Source of the DNA: Rhodococcus sp. H36-A4
Lineage (GTDB): Bacteria; Actinomycetota; Actinomycetes; Mycobacteriales; Mycobacteriaceae
DNA: 64,000 nt
Reading direction: 5' to 3'
NCBI RefSeq assembly: GCF_027158005.1
Contig: NZ_JAPVLQ010000009.1
Location: 1-64,000 of the forward strand
Part shown: piece after piece, positions 15,294 to 23,796 of the stretch
Layout: every line of letters starts with the position of its first letter
Numbering within the stretch: position 1 is the first letter of the stretch
Position numbers and translations under genes: made by a program
Notes under the pieces: generated by a model
The model's input: only the letters and a program-made list of their open reading frames with translations
The model's database searches: none
Told to the model about the DNA's origin: nothing

Positions 15294-16448
15294 TTGGAAA
15301 CATCGCAGAGCACTGAGAACAATCCGAGCACATCGGGCACCAGCGCTGAAGGAACGAGCACAGGTAAATCGGTGCGAGTGGGCGTAGTCCGCGAGTCCGG
15401 AGAGGGCGAGCGTCGCGTCGCGTTGGTTCCGAAGATCGTGGCGTCGCTGATCGGCAAAGGCGTCGAGGTGATCGTCGAATCCGGCGCAGGCTTGGGCGCA
15501 CTGATTCCGGACGAGCTGTACGTTTCGGCAGGCGCGACGATCGGGGACCCCTGGGGTGCCGATGTCGTCGTCAAGGTCGCACCGCCCACCGATGCCGAGG
15601 TCGCGAAGCTGTCTTCGGGTTCGACGTTGATCGGATTCTTGGCGCCGCGTAATGCGGAGAACAGTATCGGCGCGCTGAAGGCAGCAGGCGTTCAGGCGTT
15701 CGCCGTCGAGGCGATTCCCCGCATTTCTCGCGCGCAGGTCATGGACGCGTTGTCTTCACAGGCGAATGTCGCAGGCTACAAGTCGGTGCTGCTTGCAGCG
15801 TCCGAGTCGACAAGATTCTTTCCGATGCTCACCACCGCCGCGGGCACGGTCAAGCCCGCGACAGTGTTGGTTCTCGGTGTCGGTGTCGCCGGCTTGCAGG
15901 CATTGGCCACAGCCAAACGTCTCGGCAGTCGCCCGACCGGGTACGACGTGCGCCCCGAGGTTGCCGATCAGGTTCGCTCGGTCGGTGCTCAATGGCTCGA
16001 CCTCGGGATCGACGCAGCAGGCGAAGGCGGTTACGCCCGCGAACTGACCGAGGAGGAGCGTACGCAGCAGCAAGACGCCCTCGAAGAAGCAATCAAGGGT
16101 TTCGACGTCGTCATCACGACCGCGTTGGTGCCCGGGCGTCCGGCGCCGCGTCTGGTGACGGCCGCGGCCGTCGAGGGCATGAAGCCGGGAAGTGTCGTGG
16201 TCGACCTTGCCGGTGAGACCGGCGGAAACTGCGAGTTGACCGAGCCCGGTCAGACCGTCGTCAAGCACGCTGTCACCATCGCCTCGCCGTTGAATCTGCC
16301 TGCCAGCATGCCCGAGCACGCAAGCGAGCTGTACTCGAAAAACATTTCGGCGTTGCTCGAACTCATGCTCGTCGACGGCGGCCTCGCTCCCGATTTTTCG
16401 GACGAAGTCCTCGCCGGTGCATGCGTGACACGTGAGAAGGAGAACTGA
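15294..16448 (+). CDS. pntAA: NAD(P) transhydrogenase subunit alpha, part 1
   Basis: A 384-aa NAD(H)-binding dI domain of the proton-translocating transhydrogenase. It shows the alanine-dehydrogenase/PNT N-terminal signature VRVGVVRESGEGERRVALVPKIV and the Rossmann segment ATVLVLGVGVAGLQALATAKRLG, followed by the PNT mobile loop region. The open frame begins at TTG 15294 (GGAG only 2 nt upstream). An alternative start is GTG 15372, right before the conserved VRVGVV block, which would remove a Ser/Thr-rich tail of 26 residues; the true start is uncertain. Overlaps pntAB by one base (TGATG). Confidence 0.9.
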   Translation: METSQSTENNPSTSGTSAEGTSTGKSVRVGVVRESGEGERRVALVPKIVASLIGKGVEVIVESGAGLGALIPDELYVSAGATIGDPWGADVVVKVAPPTDAEVAKLSSGSTLIGFLAPRNAENSIGALKAAGVQAFAVEAIPRISRAQVMDALSSQANVAGYKSVLLAASESTRFFPMLTTAAGTVKPATVLVLGVGVAGLQALATAKRLGSRPTGYDVRPEVADQVRSVGAQWLDLGIDAAGEGGYARELTEEERTQQQDALEEAIKGFDVVITTALVPGRPAPRLVTAAAVEGMKPGSVVVDLAGETGGNCELTEPGQTVVKHAVTIASPLNLPASMPEHASELYSKNISALLELMLVDGGLAPDFSDEVLAGACVTREKEN

Positions 16449-16786
16449 TGTACACCCCGCTGTTGGCGAATATCGCGATCCTGGTGTTGTCCGGGTTCGT
16501 GGGCTTCGCGGTGATCTCCAAGGTGCCCAACACCTTGCACACCCCGCTCATGTCCGGCACCAACGCCATTCACGGCATCGTTGTGCTCGGCGCACTGGTC
16601 GTGCTGGGCAAGGTCGAGGATCCATCGATCGGTCTGCAGATCATCCTGTTCGTCGCCCTGGTGTTCGGAACTGTCAACGTGATCGGTGGATTCGTCGTCA
16701 CCGATCGCATGCTCAGCATGTTCAAGTCCAAGCCTGTGCCAGCCAAAGTTGCCCCTGAATCCGTCGAGAAGGGTGCTGACTCCTGA
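16448..16786 (+). CDS. pntAB: NAD(P) transhydrogenase subunit alpha, part 2
   Basis: A 112-aa membrane subunit (first part of dII). Three or four hydrophobic helices are visible: LLANIAILVLSGFVGFAVIS, NAIHGIVVLGALVVLG and GLQIILFVALVFGTVNVIGGFVV. The latter two include the conserved SGTNAIHGIV and VNVIGGF motifs that line the proton path. A short charged tail follows. Separation of PntA into AA and AB is usual in actinobacteria. Overlaps both neighbours by one base. Confidence 0.92.
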   Translation: MYTPLLANIAILVLSGFVGFAVISKVPNTLHTPLMSGTNAIHGIVVLGALVVLGKVEDPSIGLQIILFVALVFGTVNVIGGFVVTDRMLSMFKSKPVPAKVAPESVEKGADS

Positions 16787-18207
16787 TGGACAATCTCGTC
16801 AATATTCTCTACATCGTTGCCTTCGGCATGTTCATCTACGGCCTGATGGGACTGACCGGTCCGAAGACAGCTGTTCGCGGTAACCAGATCGCCGCGGTCG
16901 GCATGTTCGTTGCAGTCGTCGCGACGCTGATCGCGATTCGGGACACCGAGAACTGGATCCTGATCATCGTCGGCCTCGTCGTCGGTGTCGCTCTGGGGAT
17001 TCCGCCCGCACGCCGAGTCAAGATGACCGGTATGCCTCAGCTGGTGGCACTGTTCAACGGTGTCGGCGGCGGCACGGTCGCGTTGATCGCTTGGGCAGAG
17101 TTCCTCGACACGTCGGGATTCTCGGACTTCAACCATGGCGAGTCGCCGACGGTGCACATTGTCATCGGTTCGCTGTTCGCGGCGATCATCGGTTCGATCT
17201 CGTTCTGGGGTTCGCTCATCGCGTTCCTCAAGCTCCAGGAAACATTGCCGGGCTCTCCGATCACGATCGGAAAGCTGCAGCAGCCGATGAACGCACTTCT
17301 GCTCATCGGCGCCGTCGCCGCAGCGGTAGTGATCGGAATCAACGCAGCCCCTGGCGAAGGTGTCTCGCAGTGGTGGATCGTCGCAGTCCTGGTGCTGGCA
17401 GGCATTCTCGGTCTGACGGTGGTGCTGCCGATCGGCGGCGCGGACATGCCGGTGGTCATCTCGCTGCTCAATGCACTGACCGGGTTGTCGGCTGCGGCAG
17501 CAGGTCTGGCTCTGAACAACACGGCAATGATCGTGGCGGGCATGATCGTCGGCGCGTCGGGCACAATCCTGACGAACTTGATGGCCAAGGCCATGAACCG
17601 GTCGATTCCGGCCATTGTTGCCGGTGGATTCGGTGGCGGCGACGCTGCGGTCGGACCAGCGGGGGCCGCTGGTGGCACCGCGAAGGCGACGTCGGCTGCC
17701 GATGCTGCCATTCAGATGGCATACGCGAACCAGGTCATCGTTGTTCCCGGTTACGGACTCGCAGTGGCACAGGCGCAGCATGCCGTCAAGGACATGGCCA
17801 AGTTGCTCGAAGCGAAGGGCGTCGAGGTCAAGTACGCGATTCACCCGGTCGCCGGCCGTATGCCGGGACACATGAACGTGTTGCTCGCCGAAGCCGACGT
17901 CGAGTACGACGCGATGAAGGAAATGGACGACATCAACGACGAGTTCTCTCGTACCGACGTCACCTTGGTGATCGGTGCGAACGATGTCACCAACCCGGCT
18001 GCTCGCAATGATTCGTCGTCCCCGATCTACGGGATGCCGATTCTGAACGTCGACCAGTCCAAGTCGGTAATCGTGCTCAAGCGTTCGATGTCCTCCGGAT
18101 TCGCGGGAATCGAGAATCCGCTCTTTTTCGCCGAGGGCACTTCGATGCTCTTCGGGGATGCCAAGAAGTCGGTGTCCGCAGTGACCGAGGAACTCAAGGC
18201 GCTGTAG
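16786..18207 (+). CDS. pntB: NAD(P) transhydrogenase subunit beta
   Basis: A 473-aa protein with about nine membrane helices followed by the NADP(H)-binding dIII domain. Conserved PntB landmarks: MPQLVALFNGVGGGTVALIAW, GGADMPVVISLLNALTGLSAAAAG, then VIVVPGYGLAVAQAQHAVKDMAKLLEAKGVEVKYAIHPVAGRMPGHMNVLLAEA. It also has TLVIGANDVTNPAAR and the C-terminal KSVIVLKRSMSSGFAGIENPLF. With PntAA/AB it drives NADPH formation from NADH using the proton gradient. A bidirectional terminator follows the stop. Confidence 0.95.
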   Translation: MDNLVNILYIVAFGMFIYGLMGLTGPKTAVRGNQIAAVGMFVAVVATLIAIRDTENWILIIVGLVVGVALGIPPARRVKMTGMPQLVALFNGVGGGTVALIAWAEFLDTSGFSDFNHGESPTVHIVIGSLFAAIIGSISFWGSLIAFLKLQETLPGSPITIGKLQQPMNALLLIGAVAAAVVIGINAAPGEGVSQWWIVAVLVLAGILGLTVVLPIGGADMPVVISLLNALTGLSAAAAGLALNNTAMIVAGMIVGASGTILTNLMAKAMNRSIPAIVAGGFGGGDAAVGPAGAAGGTAKATSAADAAIQMAYANQVIVVPGYGLAVAQAQHAVKDMAKLLEAKGVEVKYAIHPVAGRMPGHMNVLLAEADVEYDAMKEMDDINDEFSRTDVTLVIGANDVTNPAARNDSSSPIYGMPILNVDQSKSVIVLKRSMSSGFAGIENPLFFAEGTSMLFGDAKKSVSAVTEELKAL

Positions 18208-18228
18208 CAGTCAGGTGGCTGGAGCCCG

Positions 18229-18267
18229 AAAAACGACCGAGCCTCGAAGTGAGGCTCGGTCGTTTTT
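18229..18267. terminator. Bidirectional rho-independent terminator
   Basis: AAAAACGACCGAGCCTC and GAGGCTCGGTCGTTTTT form a 17-bp stem around a GAAGT loop, with A-run on the left and T-run on the right. It therefore works on both strands and separates pntB from the convergent membrane-protein gene. Confidence 0.93.
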
Positions 18268-18271
18268 CGGT

Positions 18272-18973
18272 TCAGCGCAGCCGCCGCTGCACGGCCATGG
18301 CTGCCGTGTCGAGTGGGTTGCGTGCTTCCCGCTGGGCGGCGACGGGTGAGTAGAGCATCACTGCGGACGCCGCAGCCCACCATCCGGCGACTATCAGCAG
18401 GGTTGTGGCGACGCCGATGATCGTCGCCGCTCCGCTGATGACTGCAGCGGCGCCGACAGCGAGCACTGCGACCGTTCCGAGGCCCCACACGATCGGTAGA
18501 TGCCTGTTGGCGGCGACGAGTGTTGCAGCGCACATCAGCGCTGCGCACGCTGTCACGTAGCCGTTGGGGAGCGCGGAGGCAGGAACCCAGCCGTCCGCCC
18601 ATGTCCGAACGGCAGCGGTGGTCAGCGAAGCGCCGATGGTCAGAGCGATCACCGCGCCGATTCCGTAGTGAAGTTTGCGCATCAGGGCGACGACCGTGAG
18701 GGCGGCGACGGCAATCAACACCGGTGTGATGCCGAAGGTGGCGAGGACTTTCTCCGATAGGCCGACAAGTTCGGCCACGACTACGCGTGAGTGCGGGTAG
18801 GTGAATCCGAGCGTAGGTAATACGACCAGGATGGTCAGCAACATCAGAGCGGCTGCTCCGGCCGCGATTGTTCGCACAGTCGTGCCACGTCGGCGGAAGA
18901 CTGCGTCCAGTTCCTCGTTCGATTCGTCGTCGTTCAGTTCGACAAATTCCATGCTGTCGGTGTTCGTGGTCAT
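18272..18973 (-). CDS. Multi-pass membrane protein of unknown function
   Basis: A 233-aa protein. The N-terminal ~35 residues are acidic and cytosolic (MTTNTDSMEFVELNDDESNEELDAVFRRR). At least six hydrophobic helices follow (e.g. TIAAGAAALMLLTILVVLPTLGF, PVLIAVAALTVVALM, YGIGAVIALTIGASLTTA, VTACAALMCAATLVAA, LGTVAVLAVGAAAVISG). No enzymatic motif is visible. I do not recognise the family; similar hypothetical membrane proteins occur in Mycobacteriales. Start at ATG 18973 gives the acidic tail; upstream ATGs add unconserved sequence. Confidence 0.65.
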   Translation of the reverse strand: MTTNTDSMEFVELNDDESNEELDAVFRRRGTTVRTIAAGAAALMLLTILVVLPTLGFTYPHSRVVVAELVGLSEKVLATFGITPVLIAVAALTVVALMRKLHYGIGAVIALTIGASLTTAAVRTWADGWVPASALPNGYVTACAALMCAATLVAANRHLPIVWGLGTVAVLAVGAAAVISGAATIIGVATTLLIVAGWWAAASAVMLYSPVAAQREARNPLDTAAMAVQRRLR

Positions 18974-19063
18974 AGGCCCAGCACCGCTTGGTCTGCACGA
19001 TTCATGGCCACGACAATGCATCATGACCCTGAGCACTCGATGTGAATGGGTCGTGAACTCCGT

Positions 19064-20254
19064 TCAGGTCCTCTCTGCCTCGACGTGAGTCGGACGAACG
19101 GTTCCGGCGGTTGCAGCCGCGAGCAAGGTAAGAGCCAAGGGAACTGCCATCGCGGCGGTAAGCGGAACGACGTGCGACAACCAGCCGATGACGGCAGGAC
19201 CGGCGAGGAACCCCACATATCCCATGCCGACGACGCGCGACATGTTCGTCGCTGGCGCGCCTGATCCGAGGTTGCCTGCGCTGGTGAATATTTGTGGGAT
19301 GCTCCCGGACAATCCGAGGCCGAAGGCCGCCCAGCCTGCCAACGTGAGCGGTAGCGACTCGGACACTAGTACCAGGAGCATCCCTGCTGCGGCCACGAGA
19401 TTGCCATAGCGAACGACGGCGACCGGGCCGAATTGCGCGCTGATGCGGTCGGCGCAGAAGCGGCCAATGGTCATCGCCGATGCGAAGAACCCGAACGCGA
19501 GCGCCGCGATCCCGTCCGAGGTGCCGAGATGTTCCTTCACCTGCAATGTGCTCCAGTCGTTTGCGACGCCCTCGGACAGAAACAATGCGAATGCCAGTGC
19601 ACCCAGGCCGAGTACCCGCGGAGAGAACCAGCCGAGCGCGGGCGAGTCGGAACGATCCGGTGACATCGCGGGGTGAGTCGCGCGCAGCAGAAACGACCGG
19701 CACGACGCGATGGCGATCAGCCCGAGTACACCGGCGCCGCCCACCGATATCTCGATCGGAAGCTCGGCCCCCAGTGTCACAGCCCCTATCAGTGATCCGA
19801 GTACACCACCCACAGAGAACAGGGCGTGAAAGGCCGACATGATCGGTCTCGGATACATGCGCTCGACTTCGACTGCTTGAGCGTTCATTGCCACGTCGAG
19901 AGCGCCGTTGCACATTCCCAGCACGAAAAGGGACGCGCCGAGAGTGACTACGCCGGTCGACAGTGCCGGGCCCATCAATGCAACGGCCAACATCGAAGCC
20001 GAAACCATGACTAGTCGGTTACTGCCGAAGCGATCGGAGAGGCGTCCAGCGGCCTGCATTCCAACGATCGCTCCGATCGCGAGAAGGAGCAGCAACGATC
20101 CCAGTGTGGCGTGCGAGGTGTCGGTGCGGCGTTCGACCATCGGAATGTGTACGACCCAGACGGCAAAGAGAAAGCCGTTGACCGCGAATATCGTGAAAAT
20201 TGCGACGCGTGCTCGTTTTACGTGCGGGGATACGCGAACCGGTAAATCGACCAC
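19064..20254 (-). CDS. MFS transporter (YbjJ-like)
   Basis: A ~396-aa transporter with 12 predicted helices. The MFS loop 2-3 motif is visible as GRLSDRFGSNRLVM, and ALDVAMNAQAVEVERMYPRPIMSAFHALFSVGGVLGS marks the COG0738-related YbjJ subgroup. Mirror motif GRFCADRISAQFGPVAVVRYG lies in the second half. Substrate unknown. Start taken as GTG 20254; the longer frame adds a non-hydrophobic basic leader. Divergent from the small-protein gene at 20553, with a CRP/GlxR-type site between the two. Confidence 0.82.
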   Translation of the reverse strand: MVDLPVRVSPHVKRARVAIFTIFAVNGFLFAVWVVHIPMVERRTDTSHATLGSLLLLLAIGAIVGMQAAGRLSDRFGSNRLVMVSASMLAVALMGPALSTGVVTLGASLFVLGMCNGALDVAMNAQAVEVERMYPRPIMSAFHALFSVGGVLGSLIGAVTLGAELPIEISVGGAGVLGLIAIASCRSFLLRATHPAMSPDRSDSPALGWFSPRVLGLGALAFALFLSEGVANDWSTLQVKEHLGTSDGIAALAFGFFASAMTIGRFCADRISAQFGPVAVVRYGNLVAAAGMLLVLVSESLPLTLAGWAAFGLGLSGSIPQIFTSAGNLGSGAPATNMSRVVGMGYVGFLAGPAVIGWLSHVVPLTAAMAVPLALTLLAAATAGTVRPTHVEAERT

Positions 20255-20366
20255 GATGCTCGACGCTACCCTTTGCTCTTGCCGTGCTGGGTTCGGTTGT
20301 CTGCGGCGGTAGATCTGGTTCAGTCGAAGCATTCGTTGCCGAGCAGGTTCCGGATTGCCTCATGAC

Positions 20367-20382
20367 TGTGACGCTTGTCACA
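20367..20382. promoter_or_regulatory. CRP/GlxR-type binding site
   Basis: TGTGACGCTTGTCACA is a perfect match to TGTGA-N6-TCACA, the operator of CRP-family regulators including GlxR of corynebacteria and Crp of mycobacteria. It lies in the ~300-nt divergent intergenic region, 113 nt from the MFS start and 171 nt from the small-protein start, so it could regulate either gene. The rest of 20255-20552 shows no gene. Confidence 0.7.
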
Positions 20383-20552
20383 ACAGGCGGTTTGGTCTGG
20401 CGGCTCCCATCGCCGGGAGCGTAGTTTCTTCTCATCGGCCATGAGCGGTAATCGTTACAGGTTGTGCGTAACGATCCAGAAACGGTCTCGACCAGGTCAA
20501 CGCTTCGTGGTCTCATCTGAGTCACGAGACGAAGCCGCTCGAAGGAGAAGTC

Positions 20553-20930
20553 ATGACACTCGCAGACTCCCGCACCTCGGACACTGCCCTCATCAGCACC
20601 AGTGGATTGCCTACACTTTCCAGCAATCAGCTTGCCATGATGCGTGCCTTCTTTTGCTACGAATTCGAGATCGACGAACTCGAACGCACCGCACTGCCCG
20701 ACGCTACCGTCGAGGTCGTATCCGAATGGGTCGGAGCGCTCGAAATGAGCGGATTGTTCGCTCCCGCCGAGCTGCGGACCATGTCCGAGGCCTGGCTCAG
20801 TGAGCCCGACCAGCTCGTCTCGCTCCTCGTAGGAGACGTCGACGAGATCACTGCGCGCCGTGAGGTAGTTTCGACAGCAGAAGCCACAGTCTCCGGCGCA
20901 GCCGTTGCAGATTTGCTGCGCGCCAGCTGA
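20553..20930 (+). CDS. Small conserved protein of unknown function (paralogue 2)
   Basis: A 125-aa acidic, helical protein, preceded by GAAGGAGAAG. Its core FFCYEFEIDELERTALPDA...VSEWVGALEMSGLFAPAEL...AWLSEPDQLVSLLVGDVDEITARR aligns end to end with the 103-aa protein at 13653-13964. It has an extra Ser/Thr-rich N-terminus (~25 residues) and an Ala-rich C-terminus. No known fold recognised. The CRP/GlxR-type site upstream suggests carbon- or energy-linked control. Confidence 0.68.
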   Translation: MTLADSRTSDTALISTSGLPTLSSNQLAMMRAFFCYEFEIDELERTALPDATVEVVSEWVGALEMSGLFAPAELRTMSEAWLSEPDQLVSLLVGDVDEITARREVVSTAEATVSGAAVADLLRAS

Positions 20931-21000
20931 TTCAACCCCCGTTTCCGGGGTCTTGGCTACCATCCTTCCAACCGAGTAAGTGCTGGAAGGACGGAAGCGA

Positions 21001-22026
21001 ATGACCACAGCAGGTGTGGACGAACCCGCAGTCGCCGGGTGGATCGGAAGTCTGGGAATCGGTGCGGTCTCGCCGTTGAATTTCGAGCGCGTCGGCAATG
21101 GACAGTCCAACTTGACCTATTCCGTCAGTGATGCAGGCGGAAGCCGGTGGATCTTGCGTCGACCACCGCTCGGCCACCTGCTGGCATCGGCTCACGACGT
21201 CATCCGCGAGCATCGCATTATGTCTGCGCTGCAGAACACAAGTGTTCCGGTACCAAAGATGCTGGCAGTGTCGGACGATCCCGTCATATCCGAAGTACCC
21301 CTCGTGCTGATGAGCTTCGTCGATGGCGTCGTCCTCGACTCGGTCGCTACTGGCGAGCGGTTACCCGAGCAAGTGCGTCGAGCCGTCGGCCTCAACATGG
21401 TGGGGGCCTTGGCTGCCATCCATCGCGTGGATCTCGAGAGCGTCGGGCTTCTCGACCTTGCGAGCCACGGCTCGTATGCGGCCCGTCAACTCAAGCGTTG
21501 GATAAAGCAGTGGGAGCAGTCCAAATCTCGTGAGGTGCCCGCAATCGACTCCCTTGCCGAGCGATTGGCGTCGAACATTCCAGAGCAAGGCGAAATTTCG
21601 CTTGTACATGGCGATTTTCATCTCAACAACGTGATCGTGTCACCGACCAGAGGTTCGATCCTCGCCGTGGTCGACTGGGAGCTCAGTACGCTCGGTGACC
21701 CACTCGCAGACCTCGGCGGGCTTCTGGCCTACTGGCCCGAGGCCGGAGACGCCGTCGCGGGCCCCTTCATGGCGTCCACTGCGGCAGGATTCCCGACGCG
21801 TGAGGAATTGATCGCCGAATATGCGGCCAAAACAGGTCGTGATGTTACGTCGGCAGGGTTTTGGCAGGTGCTGGCGCTGTGGAAGCTGTCGATCATCGCT
21901 GAGGGCGTCATGCGTCGGGCCGAGGCCGATGTCCGTAACCGCGCCGACGCCGGATCGCCCACGACTTCGTTGATCGACGACATCGTGGGGCGGGCCGTCT
22001 CGACCGCGGACGCTATCGGTATCTAG
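21001..22026 (+). CDS. APH-family phosphotransferase (ACAD10-like kinase)
   Basis: A 341-aa kinase-fold protein. The nucleotide-binding N-lobe has SNLTYSVSDAGGSRWILRRPP. The catalytic loop is HGDFHLNN (H203, D205, N210) and the metal-binding segment is VVDWELSTLGDPLADLGGLLAYW. The LRRPPLGHLLASAHDVIREHRIMSAL pattern is that of the subgroup related to the kinase domain of ACAD10, often linked to acyl-CoA dehydrogenases and 4-hydroxy acid catabolism. Here no fadE is adjacent. Its stop overlaps that of the convergent thioesterase gene (CTAG). Confidence 0.82.
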   Translation: MTTAGVDEPAVAGWIGSLGIGAVSPLNFERVGNGQSNLTYSVSDAGGSRWILRRPPLGHLLASAHDVIREHRIMSALQNTSVPVPKMLAVSDDPVISEVPLVLMSFVDGVVLDSVATGERLPEQVRRAVGLNMVGALAAIHRVDLESVGLLDLASHGSYAARQLKRWIKQWEQSKSREVPAIDSLAERLASNIPEQGEISLVHGDFHLNNVIVSPTRGSILAVVDWELSTLGDPLADLGGLLAYWPEAGDAVAGPFMASTAAGFPTREELIAEYAAKTGRDVTSAGFWQVLALWKLSIIAEGVMRRAEADVRNRADAGSPTTSLIDDIVGRAVSTADAIGI

Positions 22027-22487
22027 CTCGGTATCACCAGAGTGCGTGCTGCTGCCTCGATTTGGGTGGGAATCGGCACAGGTCGACGGGTCTGGGCGTC
22101 GACGTAGACGTGTACGAAGCGGCCGGTTGCAGCAAGCTGCAATTCGTCGCCTACTGCGTCACGAAAGAGGGCGAGTTTGTAGACGATGCTGCGTGTTCCG
22201 AGTTTTTCGACCGACAGTCCGACCTGGAGTCGATCGGGAAACGACAGTTCGCGGTGGTAGTTGCACGAAGTTTCTGCGACGACGCCGATCGCAGACAGTT
22301 GCCGAATGTCGATTCCGGTTGTGGCCATCAGCCACCCGTTCACCGCAGTGTCGAAATACGAGTAGTACGTGACATTGTTGACGTGGCCATAGTGGTCGTT
22401 GTCGTCCCACCGCGTCCCGACGGGCCACAGAGCGGGGTATTCGGATGCCGGGTTGTGCTCGGCGCGCTGATCGGCAGAGGCAGTCAT
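22023..22487 (-). CDS. Acyl-CoA thioesterase, 4HBT hotdog family
   Basis: A 154-aa single-hotdog thioesterase. The signature WDDNDHYGHVNNVTYYSYFDTAVNGWL (residues ~27-53) carries the conserved Asp and the GHVNN loop of the 4-hydroxybenzoyl-CoA thioesterase/YbgC branch. Acyl specificity is unknown. It follows the BenE transporter gene by 6 nt on the same strand and is probably co-transcribed, which may hint at an aromatic-acid substrate. Confidence 0.85.
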   Translation of the reverse strand: MTASADQRAEHNPASEYPALWPVGTRWDDNDHYGHVNNVTYYSYFDTAVNGWLMATTGIDIRQLSAIGVVAETSCNYHRELSFPDRLQVGLSVEKLGTRSIVYKLALFRDAVGDELQLAATGRFVHVYVDAQTRRPVPIPTQIEAAARTLVIPS

Positions 22488-22493
22488 GCATGC

Positions 22494-23693
22494 TTACTCT
22501 ATCGGCTTCCGCGCTAGAACCCCGCGCAGGATCAGGCCGACAACCAGAGCCCAGAATGCCGATCCGATACCGAAGATAACCACGCCCGAAGCGGCGATGA
22601 GGAAGGTGAGGATTGCAGCCTCACGGCCAGTCTCCGCTTTCAATGCGCCGGCGAGCGACGCACCGAGCGTTCCGAAAAGTGCAAGACCGGCAACCGTTTC
22701 GACGACGCCGGGCGGAGCAACCGCGACGAGGGTAGCCACGGCTGCCGAGCACAGTGCGAGGAACAGGTAGAACCACCCTGCCGAAAAGGCTGCGATCCAG
22801 CGACGTTTCGTGTCCGGATGGGCACTGGGACCGGCGGCCAGCGCAGCGCTGATAGCGGCCAAGTTGATCGCGTGACCGCCGAATGGGGCGCCGAGGACGG
22901 TGCCGATTCCGGTGATGCTCAGGACCGATCGCCACGGGACGTCGTAGCCGAACGAGGTCATCACTGCCACTCCCGGGATGTTCTGCGACGCCATGGTCAC
23001 GATGTACAACGGCAGCGCTATTCCGATGATTGCCTGCCACGTCCAGTGCGGCATCGTCGGATCGATTCGTGGAATCAGATCGAGTGCGCGAGGAATTCGA
23101 TCCTGACTCCACACATCGATGGCGATGACGATCGCAGCCGCGCCGAACGCAGCAGGAACCGCCCAACGCTGGGAGAATCGTTGCAGGACAAGCCATACCA
23201 AAACTACTGGAGCGATTACCGCCGGTGAAGTAGCAAATGCTGTGACCGGTTGCAGGCACAACGGCAGCAGTACCCCGGCGAGCATCGCCTGGGCGAGTGA
23301 TGTCGGAATCGATTGGATCAGCTTGCCCAGTCGGGGCGAGAGCCCCGTTGCGACGATCAGGACACCCACCACGACGAAGGCTCCGACGGCTGCAGGCCAG
23401 CCGCCGACGACAGTTCCGGTACCCGCCAGCAGCGCTGCGCCAGGAGTCGACCAGGCGAGCGTGATGGGCTGTCGATAGCGGCGCGAGAGATACACCATGC
23501 CGACACCTTGTGTGATCATGACGGCGAGAAGACCTGAGGCTGCTTCGGTCGGCGTTGCTCCGACGGCACGAAGTCCGGTGAGGACGACGGCGAACGAACT
23601 GGTGAATCCGACGAGCGCGGCGACGATGCCTGCGAGGATCGGCTGCGCTCGACCCGCATCGGGCGCAGTAGTGATGTCTGGGTGATCGGGCAC
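22494..23693 (-). CDS. benE: BenE-family benzoate/H+ symporter
   Basis: A 399-aa membrane protein with ~12 helices and BenE-family segments: PILAGIVAALVGFTSSFAVVLTGLRAVG, PITLAWSTPGAALLAGTG, IPTSLAQAMLAGVLLPLCLQPV, MASQNIPGVAVMTSFGYDVPW and GAPFGGHAINLAAISAALAAG. It should import benzoate or a related aromatic acid with protons. The start is GTG 23693. No benzoate dioxygenase genes are in the window, so the physiological substrate is open. Upstream lies a decayed hydrolase gene. Confidence 0.87.
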   Translation of the reverse strand: MPDHPDITTAPDAGRAQPILAGIVAALVGFTSSFAVVLTGLRAVGATPTEAASGLLAVMITQGVGMVYLSRRYRQPITLAWSTPGAALLAGTGTVVGGWPAAVGAFVVVGVLIVATGLSPRLGKLIQSIPTSLAQAMLAGVLLPLCLQPVTAFATSPAVIAPVVLVWLVLQRFSQRWAVPAAFGAAAIVIAIDVWSQDRIPRALDLIPRIDPTMPHWTWQAIIGIALPLYIVTMASQNIPGVAVMTSFGYDVPWRSVLSITGIGTVLGAPFGGHAINLAAISAALAAGPSAHPDTKRRWIAAFSAGWFYLFLALCSAAVATLVAVAPPGVVETVAGLALFGTLGASLAGALKAETGREAAILTFLIAASGVVIFGIGSAFWALVVGLILRGVLARKPIE

Positions 23694-23796
23694 GAATGTA
23701 GATGATGCCCTGTGGCATGCGATGGCGCACGATCGGCGAGTTCGAGAAATAAAGCATGCGGAGGCGCATACTCTTCACGTGTTGGTCCGACACCTG

